From Druceiella hillmani (Eukaryota; Arthropoda; Insecta; Lepidoptera; Hepialidae), in contig JAYKKI010000016.1 of the NCBI GenBank assembly GCA_039881145.1, positions 11,274,501 through 11,338,500 on the forward strand: 64,000 nt of DNA, written 5' to 3'. Positions 12,310 through 25,174 of this stretch are shown here, piece by piece (the stretch's first letter is position 1; each line of letters opens with the position of its first letter). A model generated the notes under the pieces. The model was given only the letters and a program-made list of their open reading frames with translations, searched no databases and had not been told where the DNA came from. Both the position numbers and the translations under genes were made by a program.

Positions 12310-14060
12310 GTATGTGTAATAGGGTTGTATAAAATTCTTGTAATTCTGACTACTCTAACCCGTATAAAGAAAAGCTGCTTTATGAAATACTTTATCTTTA
12401 CTCAACATTTGTAAAAAAAACTGAAAAAAATTGCTACAAATAATGTATTAATTATATTCTTAATAAACGATGTGTTAATAGAGAGGCGATGTGTGCTTAT
12501 AACTAAAATTAAATTGTAAGGCTGAGTGAAATAATTTCCCCTTGAAATTCTTAAACAGTAATAAATGACTTTAGAATCTAAGATTAATCGGTCTGGAAGT
12601 ATGATCCGCATAAGTTGAAACTTAGTTCTGAACTTCAATACAAACTTAAACTGATTTAAAATTAAATTGACATAACAGAATAGAAGTATTTCTTTAAAAT
12701 GTATTATATTACATAGATAGCATGCAAGTTATTGTCCGAAAGGCTACGCTCGTGAAGCAAACCAGCTTACAGGTCATTAAGATAAAAGTTTCACGTAATT
12801 CGGTACATGTTATTCGTAGGAAAGTTAAACTATAATAAAAACGACTGCGTTATTTTCACATACACTACTTAACCTGGCGCCTTTTAAGAAATTTGTATAG
12901 AAGATGACTGGACAACAAACATTGCATAAACGACAACAAAAAGACAAAGACAAGATAAGTTCTGCCTTATCTTTTACTCAATTAACGACCTAGGTTATTT
13001 AATTTATCTAATTGTCATGACTATACAGGCTGTTTATAGTCTTTAGAATTAATGTTCTTTCATTCTTTTTTATATTCATGTGTACTAGAATCTTATAAAT
13101 TTCCGTGTATACAAGACGATAAATATACGAAGAGCAAAAGTTAAAAGCTTTAATGTAAATGTTTAAAAGGGAAAAATTGCTAAAATAAAGATAACAACCT
13201 TACATTATGTTATATATTGCAACTGAGCAATGTCATTTAAAAATATCTCTCTCAATATGTTGTAATATGCCACTTGTCACAAAAATAATACTTTTGCCTT
13301 TTATTTATCTATCATAGATGGGTCAAAATATTATTAACAACATATTTCACTTTAGAGTTTGAATATTTTATGCTTTCAAATTTATTAATAATAAACAAAC
13401 ATAGGTTTATAAAAAATAAAAAACACGCTAAAAAAATTGAGGCTAATCAAACGATACCCACTCCAATCGCCACCTTCATTATTAGATTATCCAGTATACA
13501 ATTTGCAAATAAAGAGTTTTAAGATAAGTCTTAACATAATTACTTTCCTTTATACCCGTTATAATATATTAATTAATATTAAGATAAATCAAATGAGTCA
13601 AACTCGACGGATTTACTATTATTTATAGAAAAGTTCCGATTGGTATCGTATTATTGCATTGACATTAGAATTGCTTAAATCTACAAAGTTTCATATCGAT
13701 GTGCCAGGTTAAAATAGACTAGCTGGGGTTCACATATGAGTACATTGCTACACAAAACCAAAGATAATAAAAATGTGTTAAAATTGCCAATGTTGTGTCG
13801 AAAATATCATCCTATCACTCATTTTAAATTTTAACGAAAAAATAATAGTGTAACCTAATACTGTAAAAAAAGTAAGCATTCAATTATAATTTTGGCAGAC
13901 ATTTTATAAAAATGTAAAAATTGTCCAATATACGTGAATTATTCAGGTATGAAGTTGTATTTGGACACGAGTAATTTATGGAAACTGATATGTTATTAAG
14001 GCCAAATGAATGTGCTTATTTCATACATCTCCATTTCTGTTAGATATTTTCTAGAACTAA
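12310..14060. other. AT-rich stretch, no gene recognised
   Basis: No transposon motif, RNA gene or exon-like segment could be supported. The frames at 12402-12638 (minus) and 13437-13628 (plus) have no known motif. Confidence 0.5.

Positions 14061-14063
<3 letters not shown>

Positions 14064-14126
<63 letters not shown>
14064..14126. repeat. (TA)n microsatellite
   Basis: A pure TA array preceded by aaattta. The same aaattta lead-in precedes the array at 30891, which may reflect a shared host element. Confidence 0.95.
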
Positions 14127-14129
<3 letters not shown>

Positions 14130-14333
14130 CTTACATATTTTTCATGGTCAATATTATATCTGAGTTTAATTGAAAAAAAATCCGATTGAAACGTTGAATA
14201 AATTTTTATAAAAGTTGCTTTTTATAGCTGAAGTTTATACCTCGGCAATAGATTTTTTTTTTACATTAGATTTTTCTGAGAGAATGTTCAGCGTTCCTTG
14301 TCAAACGAGTATTGTTGTGATCTTTTACTATCA

Positions 14334-14362
14334 TCGGTTGTGAATTTATAATTCACAACCGA
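14334..14362. repeat. Perfect hairpin, 13-bp arms
   Basis: tcggttgtgaatt (14334-14346) pairs with aattcacaaccga (14350-14362) around a 3-base loop. There is no T-run beyond it and no other context to suggest function. It is probably a short foldback or the centre of a decayed MITE. Confidence 0.75.
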
Positions 14363-16429
14363 GTTCAATTTTAATTGAGCAGTTAAGACTAATTCTTTTA
14401 ACCAAAATTGGAATATTTCAAATGATACTCAAGCATTGCAATAGATGCTACTAGTTATGTTAATTTAGATTCTCGTAATTTATAAAATATAATATTTTGT
14501 TTATTATTAACAAATATAAATTTATAACAATGATAATATGAAATAAAATTATAATTTATTTTCTAATCAATTAAAAATAATCGTTGTTAAACCAAACACA
14601 ACTCGTAACTTGACTCATTTAAGTAAAAAATCTATGTAGTATAATTTTTTAACTTTTGTCTTTCACCAATATTTGTACAATAGGCAAAAAGCATAAACAC
14701 GTAATGGAATGTTTAACTTTTTACAGTATTGACCTACTATATCATCTGACCACTATAAATATTCATTTACTTCATACGAGAAACATTTCGTTTTAAAAAT
14801 ACCCTTTTAACATTTTACCCAAAAAAAGTTTGGGTCTATAAATGTATGTCATGTTTTCTTCAAAATCTTAAATAAAGTCAAAAAACGGTCCCCTTTTATA
14901 AATAAATTAAATAATTTTTTTTTGGAATTTAAATAGAGAAACATTTAAATATTAAGTAATTTCTCATTGCCACGTACCTAATTTTGACTGTCCCGGAGTT
15001 AATCGGACGCAAATAGTGGGTTCTGAAAAAAAAGTGTCAACAATGTTGATAATCTGAAAGACGTCATTAGTAAATTTTAATACGGAAAGCAAAATTTATG
15101 TTCAAGTTTGAATTCGTAATATTAATCGATCCCTCAGGCTGTATAATTAGCTAAGGAGGCTGTGTTTTTCTAAATATTCTTTCAAATATTTATAACGAAA
15201 AATAAATTAGTTCAACAAATGGCAAATCGATTAAAGATAACGATAATAAGACAATAAAATAGTATAAATCGGTACAACCGTTAAAAAGTTATTAATTTTT
15301 TTTTCTAAAACTATTTTATTATTTATTCCTACAACGTGAACGTGCAACATTAGGGATTGATATGGGAAAAAGCTGAAAATGTTGCAAGTAGCAACATTTA
15401 AACAATACAACTAAAAAAATAAATTTGAAGACGTTTCGAAGTGGGTAGTTTCGCTCTCTTTATCCGCCTTCGATCTTTGGTTTGTTAAAGCAAATTGCGA
15501 TTACAGAAAGCACTTTATGGTATTAGGTTCTTTTATGTACTTCCAATATTCTACTCGTACCTTTCATCGCAATCGACGATTCAAAAATACAATATTTTTG
15601 CACTTATATATTTCCTTTCAGGACAAAACGAAAACATGCTTACCACTGTACTCTCGAGGGTATGAAGGTCATAATTAAACTATCATAATGGACGGCAATC
15701 GATATCCATACTTTAGTACAATAACGTCCGTTTTCTTTTGACTTCACTTCCGTTTCCGTCTTAGTAGAAATTGTCTTGCTAATTATCATTTCCTGCGTGT
15801 TAAGAAAATCTCGAGAAACAAAGGAAATTTAGAACGGAGCGCGCATCATGCGTTACGTATTTCCTTTATGTATTATGTATTTCTTTTATGTATCATTACA
15901 CACTTCATAAATTCATGTTTTCTGCAGAGGGCAGGTACACTGATAAGAGCGTTAGGGCGTCTAAAAACTTTCGCAATTAACACAAACTCTCATACAATGC
16001 TTTCCGATACCACAAATTTCGTCATTAAATATACTTTTGAAATATGATATATTCAGTAACAAATAGTAAAGTGGTGAGTTCGGATATCTTCTATGCTAGC
16101 CGTAAAAAGGATACTCCATTTTGTCTCCCCTCCTACGCCGCATAAAAAGATAGTTCGCCATATAGGCACGAATGTGAAATATGCCACCTCGTAATTGCTA
16201 TTTGTCCCACATCGATGTATTATGGATACCGTGAAGACAAAATAATAATAAATAGGGCTTAATATAGAACGAACAATGAAATAAACAAAATATAAGGATT
16301 GAAGTTACCCAATAAAAAATTTACAATTCTAGAAAAAATTATCTGTGTTTCAGAATTATCTGAAGATGAAATGAACCTGTTCATTGAATATAATGTCTAG
16401 TGTAAACAATGTCTGATGTTGAATTTTTA
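14363..16429. other. AT-rich stretch, no gene recognised
   Basis: Neither strand shows a motif I recognise. A slightly richer patch around 15430-15960 gives only short frames. Confidence 0.5.
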
Positions 16430-16681
16430 GTAGAAACTACTCTCAATTAAATGAAACTACGTGATGTGGTATTATTTCTACTTTCTTTAAGTTCTATAAC
16501 ACGACCTAGGTTTCGTTATATTACAACATCTTCAGGTGGGCTATTAGCAAAGATCTTTGATTATAGCCTACCTGAAGATGTTGTAATACAACGAAACCTA
16601 GGTCAAGGTAAAGAACTTAAAGAAAGTAGAAATAATACTACATCACGTAGTTTCATTTAATTATGAGTAATGAATTTCTAC
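16430..16681. repeat. 252-bp near-perfect palindrome (foldback element)
   Basis: The left arm (about 16430-16544) and right arm (about 16563-16681) are reverse complements with only a few mismatches and small indels. The centre (tagcaaagatctttgatta) is itself nearly palindromic, leaving almost no loop. Both arms carry ctgaaga, then a short self-complementary segment, then gaaacctaggtc: on the plus strand at 16572-16604 and on the minus strand at 16535-16503. This order matches the hammerhead ribozyme core (CUGANGA, helix II, GAAA, helix III, NUH). The fit is imperfect because one extra U sits between A9 and helix II. Similar phrases end Penelope-like and other retroelements, in which inverted repeats are common. 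An open frame through it (16451-16660) is a by-product. Confidence 0.85.
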
Positions 16682-18930
16682 AAAATTAACGCCAAATATA
16701 TTCAATATTTAGAAATTAATCTCCTAAAAGGCTTGGTACCAATCAAAACAAAGGTTCGTCTCAGACAACACTCGTACCGCCCTTAAGTAATGCAAATGTA
16801 GCCCACATTCCCATAATTTACATCTCACTGAAGACTAAATAAATTAGATCGCATTAAAACTTGGTGTATCCGGTATATGCTTGGTTGTTTGAAATTTGTT
16901 AGCGTACTTGAAAAAAGGTCACGGTTCAATGGACAATATAACTGGTGCAATATATCCTACGTTTCTTCCGTCAAGTGTGAAATTGTAGACTAATTAAACC
17001 ATAATTCTATATTTATGGTGTAAATAGCCTCGAGTTTTGTCTTGAAACCCTTCTTATTCTCCTAATTTCCAAATATGTTATATGCATATAAGTAAGCTGT
17101 TAACTTGGACTGTATTTGATGTGCCTATTCAAATATCGTTACCAAAAATTATATTTTATTGAATTTTGCACTACCTTGCCTCTTTATTCTTTTCTCAAAA
17201 CCCTTTCTACTCTTCGAAAATTTATATGTTCTTGTAAATAAATATATATTTGTGTTTGTATATTGTAAATGCATTTAAATGCGTCCAAATGTATTTCTTC
17301 TCTTAGCTCATACAACAAACTGCAGTTTACCGTATGTTTTTAAATTAGTTTTAGTTTAATTATCGGTTTGAAATCGATCTTGAAATATTGATATATATTT
17401 GAGTATACTAAAATTTATGAATCATTATTTTTCCTCTCATCTATGTATATTGCAGTGTATCAGCCATGTTTGGATAAACTTCTACCATTCAACTGAAACT
17501 TCGCATTAGGAAACAACTAAGATGAAGAAGTACATTCCATTATTCCATTTATACTTTGCTGACCTTGCTTGCCACATACTTTTTTAAATCGCTTAAGCCA
17601 TAATCCAATTTATACGGTTCGATGAATAAAAAGGCGGAGTGCTTTTTTCCGGCTTTTGGAAGATATTCTGAAAGTCTTATTCCTTCTCTTATCGATATTT
17701 TCGTGTAACGTATAAGTTGTCTCAAACAGAATAAATTTAAATTATTGGTGCTAGGTCATACTTGCCAATGAAAAGCAATTTACAGTAAAATTTCCTTCAA
17801 TATTTTCCAAATAATTTTCAACGCTAGCGCGCAATTAATGTTTTTAAAGGCCATCTCTTGGATGGCTGAATATTCCAATTTAAAATTTCTCATTTTGTTT
17901 CATTATTTTGTCTTCACTTCAGTTAATTACATTTAATGGTCTTGCTTACTAAAATCTTGTATTTAATAGGTTAAATCGTAACTTTAAGATTAAGAGGAAG
18001 AAAAAATTTAAATGTAACAAACGTATTACAAGTATCTTAAATAAATATAGAATTATTCAAATATCTTCTAATACATATTAGAGTACTATTAGTGCCAAGA
18101 ATATTTAATAAGTTTTGAGTTCCGTTTCTACGTATGAAGATGTTTGTCAATATTTTTTGTTGGTACCGTAAGAAATGAATCATTAATTTTTATATCATTT
18201 GCCTGTTTAAGAGACATTTTTCTTTAAAAAAATTATTTGAATATGACGTTTGAAAAGAAACGATTTGTAAAAAATTTCAAATTTCACGTCTTAAATGTAA
18301 CACTTGAGTAAATGATTTTACTTTAAATAATTTAATTAAGTATTACATTACTTTTAACTAAATGCAATACATGATATTCAGTAGCTGTAATATGAACATT
18401 TTCATATTTTCACGGCTACATAATAATTTAAATTGCTGCACGGGATAAAATAAAATTGTCCTTCCCTAAATCTAAACTACTTGACACCTTGAAATACTTG
18501 ATATTGGTAGCAAAGTACACTATTAAAAGAAAGTATTATAAACACATCCATTTAGTTGTTGTTAGTAGATGAAGTTAGGCTCTGAGAATTTGTGCATCTC
18601 AGACTAGCTAATACTTACCGTTAAAACTTGATCCCCACGTCAATTTAGTGTGTCAAGAAAAGAACGTTATACAATGTTTGTACATTGTCTGTCACTGGAA
18701 GAAAATAAACATGTAAGAACAATGATTGCAAAATTCCGCATCGCCATATATAATTCACCTCAAACATATCCCACTTCTACAAATCAAAAACTCTCTTTTA
18801 ATTACGATTTATTTCTTGAAAACCATTTTTGATAAAAGAATTATATCTCCTACGCGATAAACCACATGGCAAAAACTAATTAAATTAATCATTAGCTTCA
18901 CGCATAAACAATTTACCGTGGAATGATAAA
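16682..18930. other. AT-rich stretch, no gene recognised
   Basis: No element could be supported. The short plus-strand frame at 18650-18832 has no known motif. Confidence 0.5.
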
Positions 18931-18934
18931 AATG

Positions 18935-18981
18935 TTTTTCCTATTATATATATCTATATATATATATATATATACATATAT

Positions 18982-19025
<44 letters not shown>

Positions 19026-19032
19026 GGAAAAA
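18935..19032. repeat. TA/CA microsatellite enclosed by an inverted repeat
   Basis: tttttcctattata (18935-18948) and its exact complement tataataggaaaaa (19019-19032) bracket a (TA)n tract with a short (CA)n core. The non-TA parts of the arms show that this is a foldback with a microsatellite at its centre rather than a simple array. It may be a small MITE whose interior expanded. Confidence 0.8.
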
Positions 19033-20440
19033 TTATTATATATAAAAGTGGCCAATATGTTAAATTAAATCATGGATGTTGTTCATGTCTAGTTTTATGA
19101 AAACATGTAGTGCCATTTAGGCGGGATCGAGCAACAAATATCCAAACGTAGTTTTGTAGTATTCATATTCTACGTGTGTGAAGCCAAGGATAATACATAG
19201 CCTATGCATTATTCCACAAAGTTCCGTACTGATTCGTTGTTTCCTTGTAGACTAATTAGGTAAGAAACGTATAAATCTTTGCAATTATGATATTGGTGGC
19301 AAGCAACACCAGAGGTCTTGCGAGGAACACTTCTGAATACAAAATTGGACCAAAATATTTTCTCTGTTATTAAATAAATATATAAGAAAACTTTTGTAAA
19401 TTTTCCTAGTGATAATCGAAAGAAAACTTTTTCCCGCTACATCCTAAGTACGTAATTTAGGTGTTTTTTTTTATTTTGAACACGTTATTTGATTCAAAGG
19501 GAAATTAAAAATGGTTGTAAATTCTGATTTCAAAGCAAACAGAAAAGTAACTGATTTAATTATCCTATTTTTCAATGATTTTATCTAACATTTTCTTTAT
19601 TTTTATCTATAAAATGATTATATATTTAAACTTACCTATAGGTAATCAGTTTAAAAAAATGTTTAGTTGCTTTTTTTTTAAATACTGATCTCCCGTGGTT
19701 CTATAAATTGTATATTCCTCCAGTTCCTCTCCTTAGTTTTCAATGAAGACTTGGACGAGTGGGAAGCGCTTGTTAGGAATAAATCTCAGATCTCGAACAG
19801 AATCTATTTCTGTTAGGTTAATTGGGACAACGCTAGTTGTTACAAGTTCATTGTTATACGAAACACGAAACTTGAAAATTCAGGAACTTCTCCCAAAATT
19901 ATCTGGAACTATTAAATTCCATACATTATTTAAATATAGTTTATTACTTACCCGTATATAATTTTCTATCCTACTTTCTAAGTTTGATTTTAGACTAAAG
20001 TTTTAATTAGCTTTTTTACTATTCCTGAAAAACACTTAAATCGCTTCAAAGAAAACATGATGTTGTTTTATATGTTTACTTCATTCTGGTTTAATATATT
20101 CAATTGATCTCATATCCTCCATTACCCCCTCACTTTCCAGTTTTTTTCTTTTTTAATTCATTCGACCATATTTTAACAGTATTTTCAATTGGCCAACCTA
20201 TTTTAATCGCACCTCTATTAATGAGTTTACTTCATATGTTTTAAATTAAATCCATAAAGAGCGGACTTATTGCTTGAAAAATAACCTCTTACAGATAAGA
20301 TTTAAGACACTGACTGGCTATTTTTGTTGAACATTAGGTATACTTAAAATACGTCAGAGGTTTTTAAATTTTATATAGATGTAAATTTCATTTCTCCAAA
20401 ATCTTTAAAAGTCATGTTGACTTTCACAACATATGTCGAT
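19033..20440. other. AT-rich stretch, no gene recognised
   Basis: The open frame at 19743-19961 has less A/T-biased codons than its surroundings but no domain I recognise, and no clear splice sites bound it. Confidence 0.4.
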
Positions 20441-20441
20441 G

Positions 20442-20494
20442 AATGTATCGTGGCCTCCCCCCACGATACATTATATGCCTCCCCCCAAGATACT
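20442..20494. repeat. C-rich hairpin plus repeated unit
   Basis: aatgtatcgtgg (20442-20453) pairs exactly with ccacgatacatt (20461-20472) around the loop cctcccc. The unit gcctccccccacgatac is then repeated as gcctccccccaagatac ending near 20493. A run of six C beside a perfect 12-bp stem is unusual in this DNA. No function is evident. Confidence 0.75.
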
Positions 20495-21320
20495 TATTAT
20501 TTATTAATAATTAATGCAAAATCATTTGGTAGCAATGGTAATATATTTTATTGCCACAGCTACTATATGGTTTTGATTTATTATTAAATTTAAATCAGTA
20601 ATTTTTGAGATCGGAAGCTAATAACATATTACCTTATAATGTTTTGGCTTTCCGCTAATATAAAGTAATTCCTATAAATTAGTACGAGAATAAATGAGGG
20701 AGTAAGTAGTTATCTCACGGAAGACGAAGTCCGCTTATCACTAAAGTTTGACATCAAAATTTCCACGCAAGTAAAGTTACAAAAAAAAGCTATTAAATGA
20801 TAAAATAAACAAAACGAAGAGTTTTCATTACTCGTTATATTCTATCTCAGTAGTACCCTTTGCATTTTTCCATATCATATTTAGCATATTTGAGTGAAAG
20901 CCCCGGCACTTTTTTAATATATGTTGCCTGTCTCTTTATCATTGCTCTTTATAGAAAATTATGTCATCTTAAATAAAATCTTCACTTAGCTATAATTTTT
21001 ACATCCAGTACATTTTTGGTAGCAGAAAATTTTTTCAGTTCAAAACCATACTCTTCAATTCAAAACGCCCCTAAGTTGTCCGTACATACAAAACACACAA
21101 AACATCTAATAAGTAGATACAGTTACCTGCCAGCTCATAACCTAGGGTTATACTCTAGAAATCTGTTCAGTCTTCTTTTCCCAAACATACAAAAACGTCC
21201 TATAAAAATCTTTATTTGTTCAAATCGCATAATTTTATAACTGTCTCAATCCTAATAGCAGGCACTCGCCCTCTATAAATATTTTCAAATTGAATTCCGT
21301 CCTTCTAATATTAGAAATGT
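20495..21320. other. AT-rich stretch, no gene recognised
   Basis: The open frame at 21016-21240 shows no known motif. Nothing else could be supported. Confidence 0.4.
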
Positions 21321-21332
21321 TATATCTATATG

Positions 21333-21380
<48 letters not shown>
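21321..21380. repeat. (TA)n microsatellite
   Basis: A TA array with early GTA interruptions. Confidence 0.95.
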
Positions 21381-21382
<2 letters not shown>

Positions 21383-23520
21383 CATTTTCACATTGTAGTA
21401 GACTGGAAGAAATTGCTTATTAAGTATTTAGTTTGGATAGTTTATGCATAATTTTATGTATACATTAAAATTTGAAAATAAATAAGCCATAATCGATTTT
21501 AATTTTCTCTTTATTTTTTGGAGGGAATCAACCGAAGTGAGACGGGTGGGGTGATTTTGCTTTTATTATTTTATAAGGTTGGGGATATCGACAGTTTCAT
21601 GTACTACGAAATATTCTGCGACTTTCTACAGTCACTTGCGTCTTTCAATTCTATATTGAGTGGCGTTCAGTATTTTGACATGTTTTTTTTATTCGATTGA
21701 AATACTCAGGGTTGTGAAACTAATGGCACATGAGATAATCTTCCATCGTCATGTGGTTCATCTCGCGATTACTCCGAAGGGCGCTCCAAAATTATCGGAA
21801 ACAAAAGGTATACCTGTAAAATTATACATCAGCATTAATTATTTAATAAAAAACTTTAATTCACCACTTCCGTATTATTTACGAATAATTTCATTTAAAA
21901 AGATTAATGTTTCGACTTCGCGATTAAAAGAAAAAATTTTTTTTTTCTTCTTTTATAATCTGTATTAAATTGTTTCTTTTCGATCCATAATATTTTTTTA
22001 AATGTTACTTTACTAAGACTGAATAAAAATTAATGTCTGAGGATTATTTTAAGGAATATAAATAACATAAAGTTACATTACAAATAGATGAAAAGATTAT
22101 GAAAGCCAAGTTTTCATCCATCTCAAGTAATGCGATCCTCTAATTTTGACCAATATTTCCAACTAACTTTGAAGTATTCGGAACATTTTTGCGATTATTA
22201 CGAAAATCTTGGAAATTCTGGTTTAAAAATTTATGTTCAAAAGAAATTAAATTTGTTTTTATTCGTTCATTGCAACGATCAGTTGAAGTGCGATCTGAAT
22301 TCGGAAACTTTATTTTAACTTTTGAGTTAAAATATGCAACAAAACATTGACTTCGAAAATGTAATTTATTTCTTCATAATGAACCAAAGGCAGAATTATT
22401 CTTGAGAATATTATTTTATTTATTCCATTTATTTCTAACAAATAACTATATTTACATTCTTATTATTTTAATAATAATTTATTGATTTACCTTCCCCTGA
22501 AACTAAAATTATGCGACATACTTAAAGTTACCGCAGCATCTATCAAAAATGAAGTCTCTTGACAATCATTCGAACAAATATTTCTTCTCAAGGGAACACG
22601 TTGTATACTCGGCTACAAATACCTTCAACACCACAAGTTACTCAATTTTTGTCAGAGATCATGTCTGAATCTTCCTGCTTCATGATTTTTTTATATGCTT
22701 TTTAGATCTGATAGTGAATGCTGAACTCTTATGGTGCCAAAAAATGTATACCACAATTGAAACTACAGAAATTTGATCAAGATCTAATCGTGACTCAAGG
22801 AAATAAGCAACAAACAGTTTAAACTGTAAATGGTATGCACAATGCCTTTGGGTTGATTTATTACAACTAGGGGAGGCTACAACGATGATACTTGAAAACA
22901 AGAGGTGACTACGAAATATGTATTTAGCAAAAATTATTAATTTTATGCCGTAGTGATGGGTTTCATAAAAAAAAAACAACATCAAGAAAAAATATGTCAA
23001 GAACATGGACAAAAAGGTTCTATCACAAGCCCTGATAAAAATATAACTAACTTAATATTTCTTTTTATTTTATCAGATTGCAAAAACTTGGAAGAAAACT
23101 AGGCAAAATGGTTTTAATAACAGCGTTTGTAGTCAAGCCCAAGGATAAGTATTCCTTTGAGAAATCAATTTAGTTGAATTTTATTTCCAACTCGAATAAC
23201 TGTCGAGGGATTTTATTTTTAAAGAATGCAACGCTAAATTTACGTATGTCGTAAAATTTTAATGTCCGGGTTAGGCTATCTAGGGTTCATATGAACTATT
23301 TTAAGAAAAACATGAAGGTAAATATGAGTATAATAAGCTTTAGTTATGAGATAGAAATGGAATAGAAGAAGGTGGAATAGTGTGTAAAAAAACTTGCTGC
23401 TTTTGGTTTATTATGATATATGTGATCGATAGCTACTAAAGAATCTGACTTCAGAAATGAAGGCAATTTTTTTGGACTTGTATAGCTTGCCAGTGGACTA
23501 TTGCAATATACGAATTAAAT
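21381..23520. other. AT-rich stretch with several unrecognised short open frames
   Basis: Frames at 21518-21700, 21660-21968, 22130-22318 (plus) and 22680-23012 (minus, 110 codons) carry no recognisable motif. The 110-codon frame is hydrophobic at its N-terminus but has no homologue I know. Its length is not far above chance expectation for a window of this size and composition. Confidence 0.4.
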
Positions 23521-23566
23521 AAATATATATACATATATATGAGTGTGTGTGTGTGTGTGTGTGTTT
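23521..23566. repeat. (TA)n/(TG)n compound microsatellite
   Basis: A short TA stretch runs into about twelve TG units (gagtgtgtgtgtgtgtgtgt). On the complementary strand this reads as poly-Thr-His, which is an artefact. Confidence 0.9.
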
Positions 23567-23952
23567 TCTTTTTTAAATGTATGTCACAATTCTGTCGTTT
23601 CAAACTTTCATGTGTATGATTGAAATTCAATGGTAACTTTTGTATTACCATAATTGCAATATTTAAGACGTTTCATCTTACAATACTATAGATTACGTCA
23701 TGATAAATTACTGAAGATATATATGTAATAAACTGTATTTTGCCATTTCGCCCATGCAGAATTATTTTAATTATGCTGATCTCCCTCAAAATAAACGCCT
23801 ATGCTTCGTTCGCCAAACGACAATAGGGTATATCCGCGTGAGTACTCAGGATCTTTAAAAAATAAATATACTAGTCTGTCCTTACTTTGCCCCAATTCGG
23901 CAGTGTTTTCCGGCTTCCGTTACATTTTTATTATTGCGTTGTTCATATGTAT

Positions 23953-23993
23953 AATATTATATATATATATATATATATAAATATATACATATT

Positions 23994-24039
<46 letters not shown>

Positions 24040-24053
24040 GTATAGTATAATAT
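23953..24053. repeat. (TA)n microsatellite, interrupted
   Basis: TA arrays separated by short breaks (aaatatatacatatttgtat). Nothing in the 24054-25015 stretch that follows could be identified. Confidence 0.9.
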
Positions 24054-25017
24054 GATAATATTTTTTTAAATTTTACATTCGGTACCAATGGTTAGCGCGA
24101 GCAAACAAAGCGAACAAAAAAAATTGTTTTTATGACTGCTCTGCCCCTACGAATCATAGCATCGTATCATATGTTATAGTCTTTGATCTTCCTTAAAGTA
24201 TGTACTTAATAATTCAAAAAAATTTAAAACCGGAACTGTGGTTTCAGAGATCAGCGCAAATAATTTGGTTTATACATTTAAGATCTTAATAAATATTCGA
24301 TAACGTAATGTAATAAAATGCACTATTATTTTTACGTTCATACACTTAGTCGTTAATTAAATGTTTCATAAATGATAATATTATAATAATAGTTTGGTTT
24401 TTACTGAGTTCAAATTTCTCGCACACACTATATTTTGAATCTAATTCCAAGACTGAACCTTCTTCTTTTGCAACAAATCTTTATTAACAGCTCAAATATA
24501 AAATTCATTCAGGATTTTCGTAATAATATTTGATACAGAAGCAATATTTGGTTACACGTTTATTTTGATTATAGGTTTGTGATTTTCAAAAAAGTAACTA
24601 ACTCACCGAGGTAATCAGGTGTTAATTTATTGACATAATTGTGTTATTAAGTCCGGAGCACATGAAAAAAAAAACATTGTTGAAAAAGTTTTTACTTAAC
24701 TCTAAATGTATTTTTTATGTTTGCTAAATAAAAACTAATCCGAAAATAAATTTTTTTTTAATATAACATTGAACAAGCTTAAATTATTAGTTTGTGGGGG
24801 AATATATTTTTGTTAGTAGTTTGAGATTAGATCTGTTCAAAAATAAACTTGGTGGATGTTAATATATTTGGACCACGCAAATATTAAGTCTCCTCGCCGT
24901 AAAATATTTTCAATTCCTGCTTTTCTTTAATTCTCGGTGATATTTTTAAATATTGGCTTTGTGGCACTTAATTTCTCATTTCCTTTAGTTTGCTTCTACA
25001 ATTTATTTGAAAAATTA

Positions 25018-25030
25018 ATATATATGTGTG

Positions 25031-25085
<55 letters not shown>

Positions 25086-25086
25086 G

Positions 25087-25120
<34 letters not shown>

Positions 25121-25128
25121 CATATAGG
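25018..25128. repeat. (TA)n compound microsatellite beside a mariner relic
   Basis: TA arrays broken at intervals by GTA and CATA. The array ends about 40 bases before the first trace of the mariner pseudogene. Confidence 0.9.
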
Positions 25129-25174
25129 TTCAACACTTTTTTCGACTGATTTCAGAAATGTTATGGACGCTTCT

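Noticed and set aside
16451..16660. 69-codon plus-strand frame
   Set aside because: It lies wholly within the palindrome and reads through both arms. The structure, not coding, explains it.
19743..19961. Possible exon with balanced codons
   Set aside because: No acceptable acceptor and donor pair bounds the open segment, and no family was recognised on either strand.
22680..23012. 110-codon hydrophobic minus-strand frame as a membrane protein gene
   Set aside because: No recognisable family, no splice signals or promoter context, and the Phe/Leu/Ile richness follows from the T-rich base composition.
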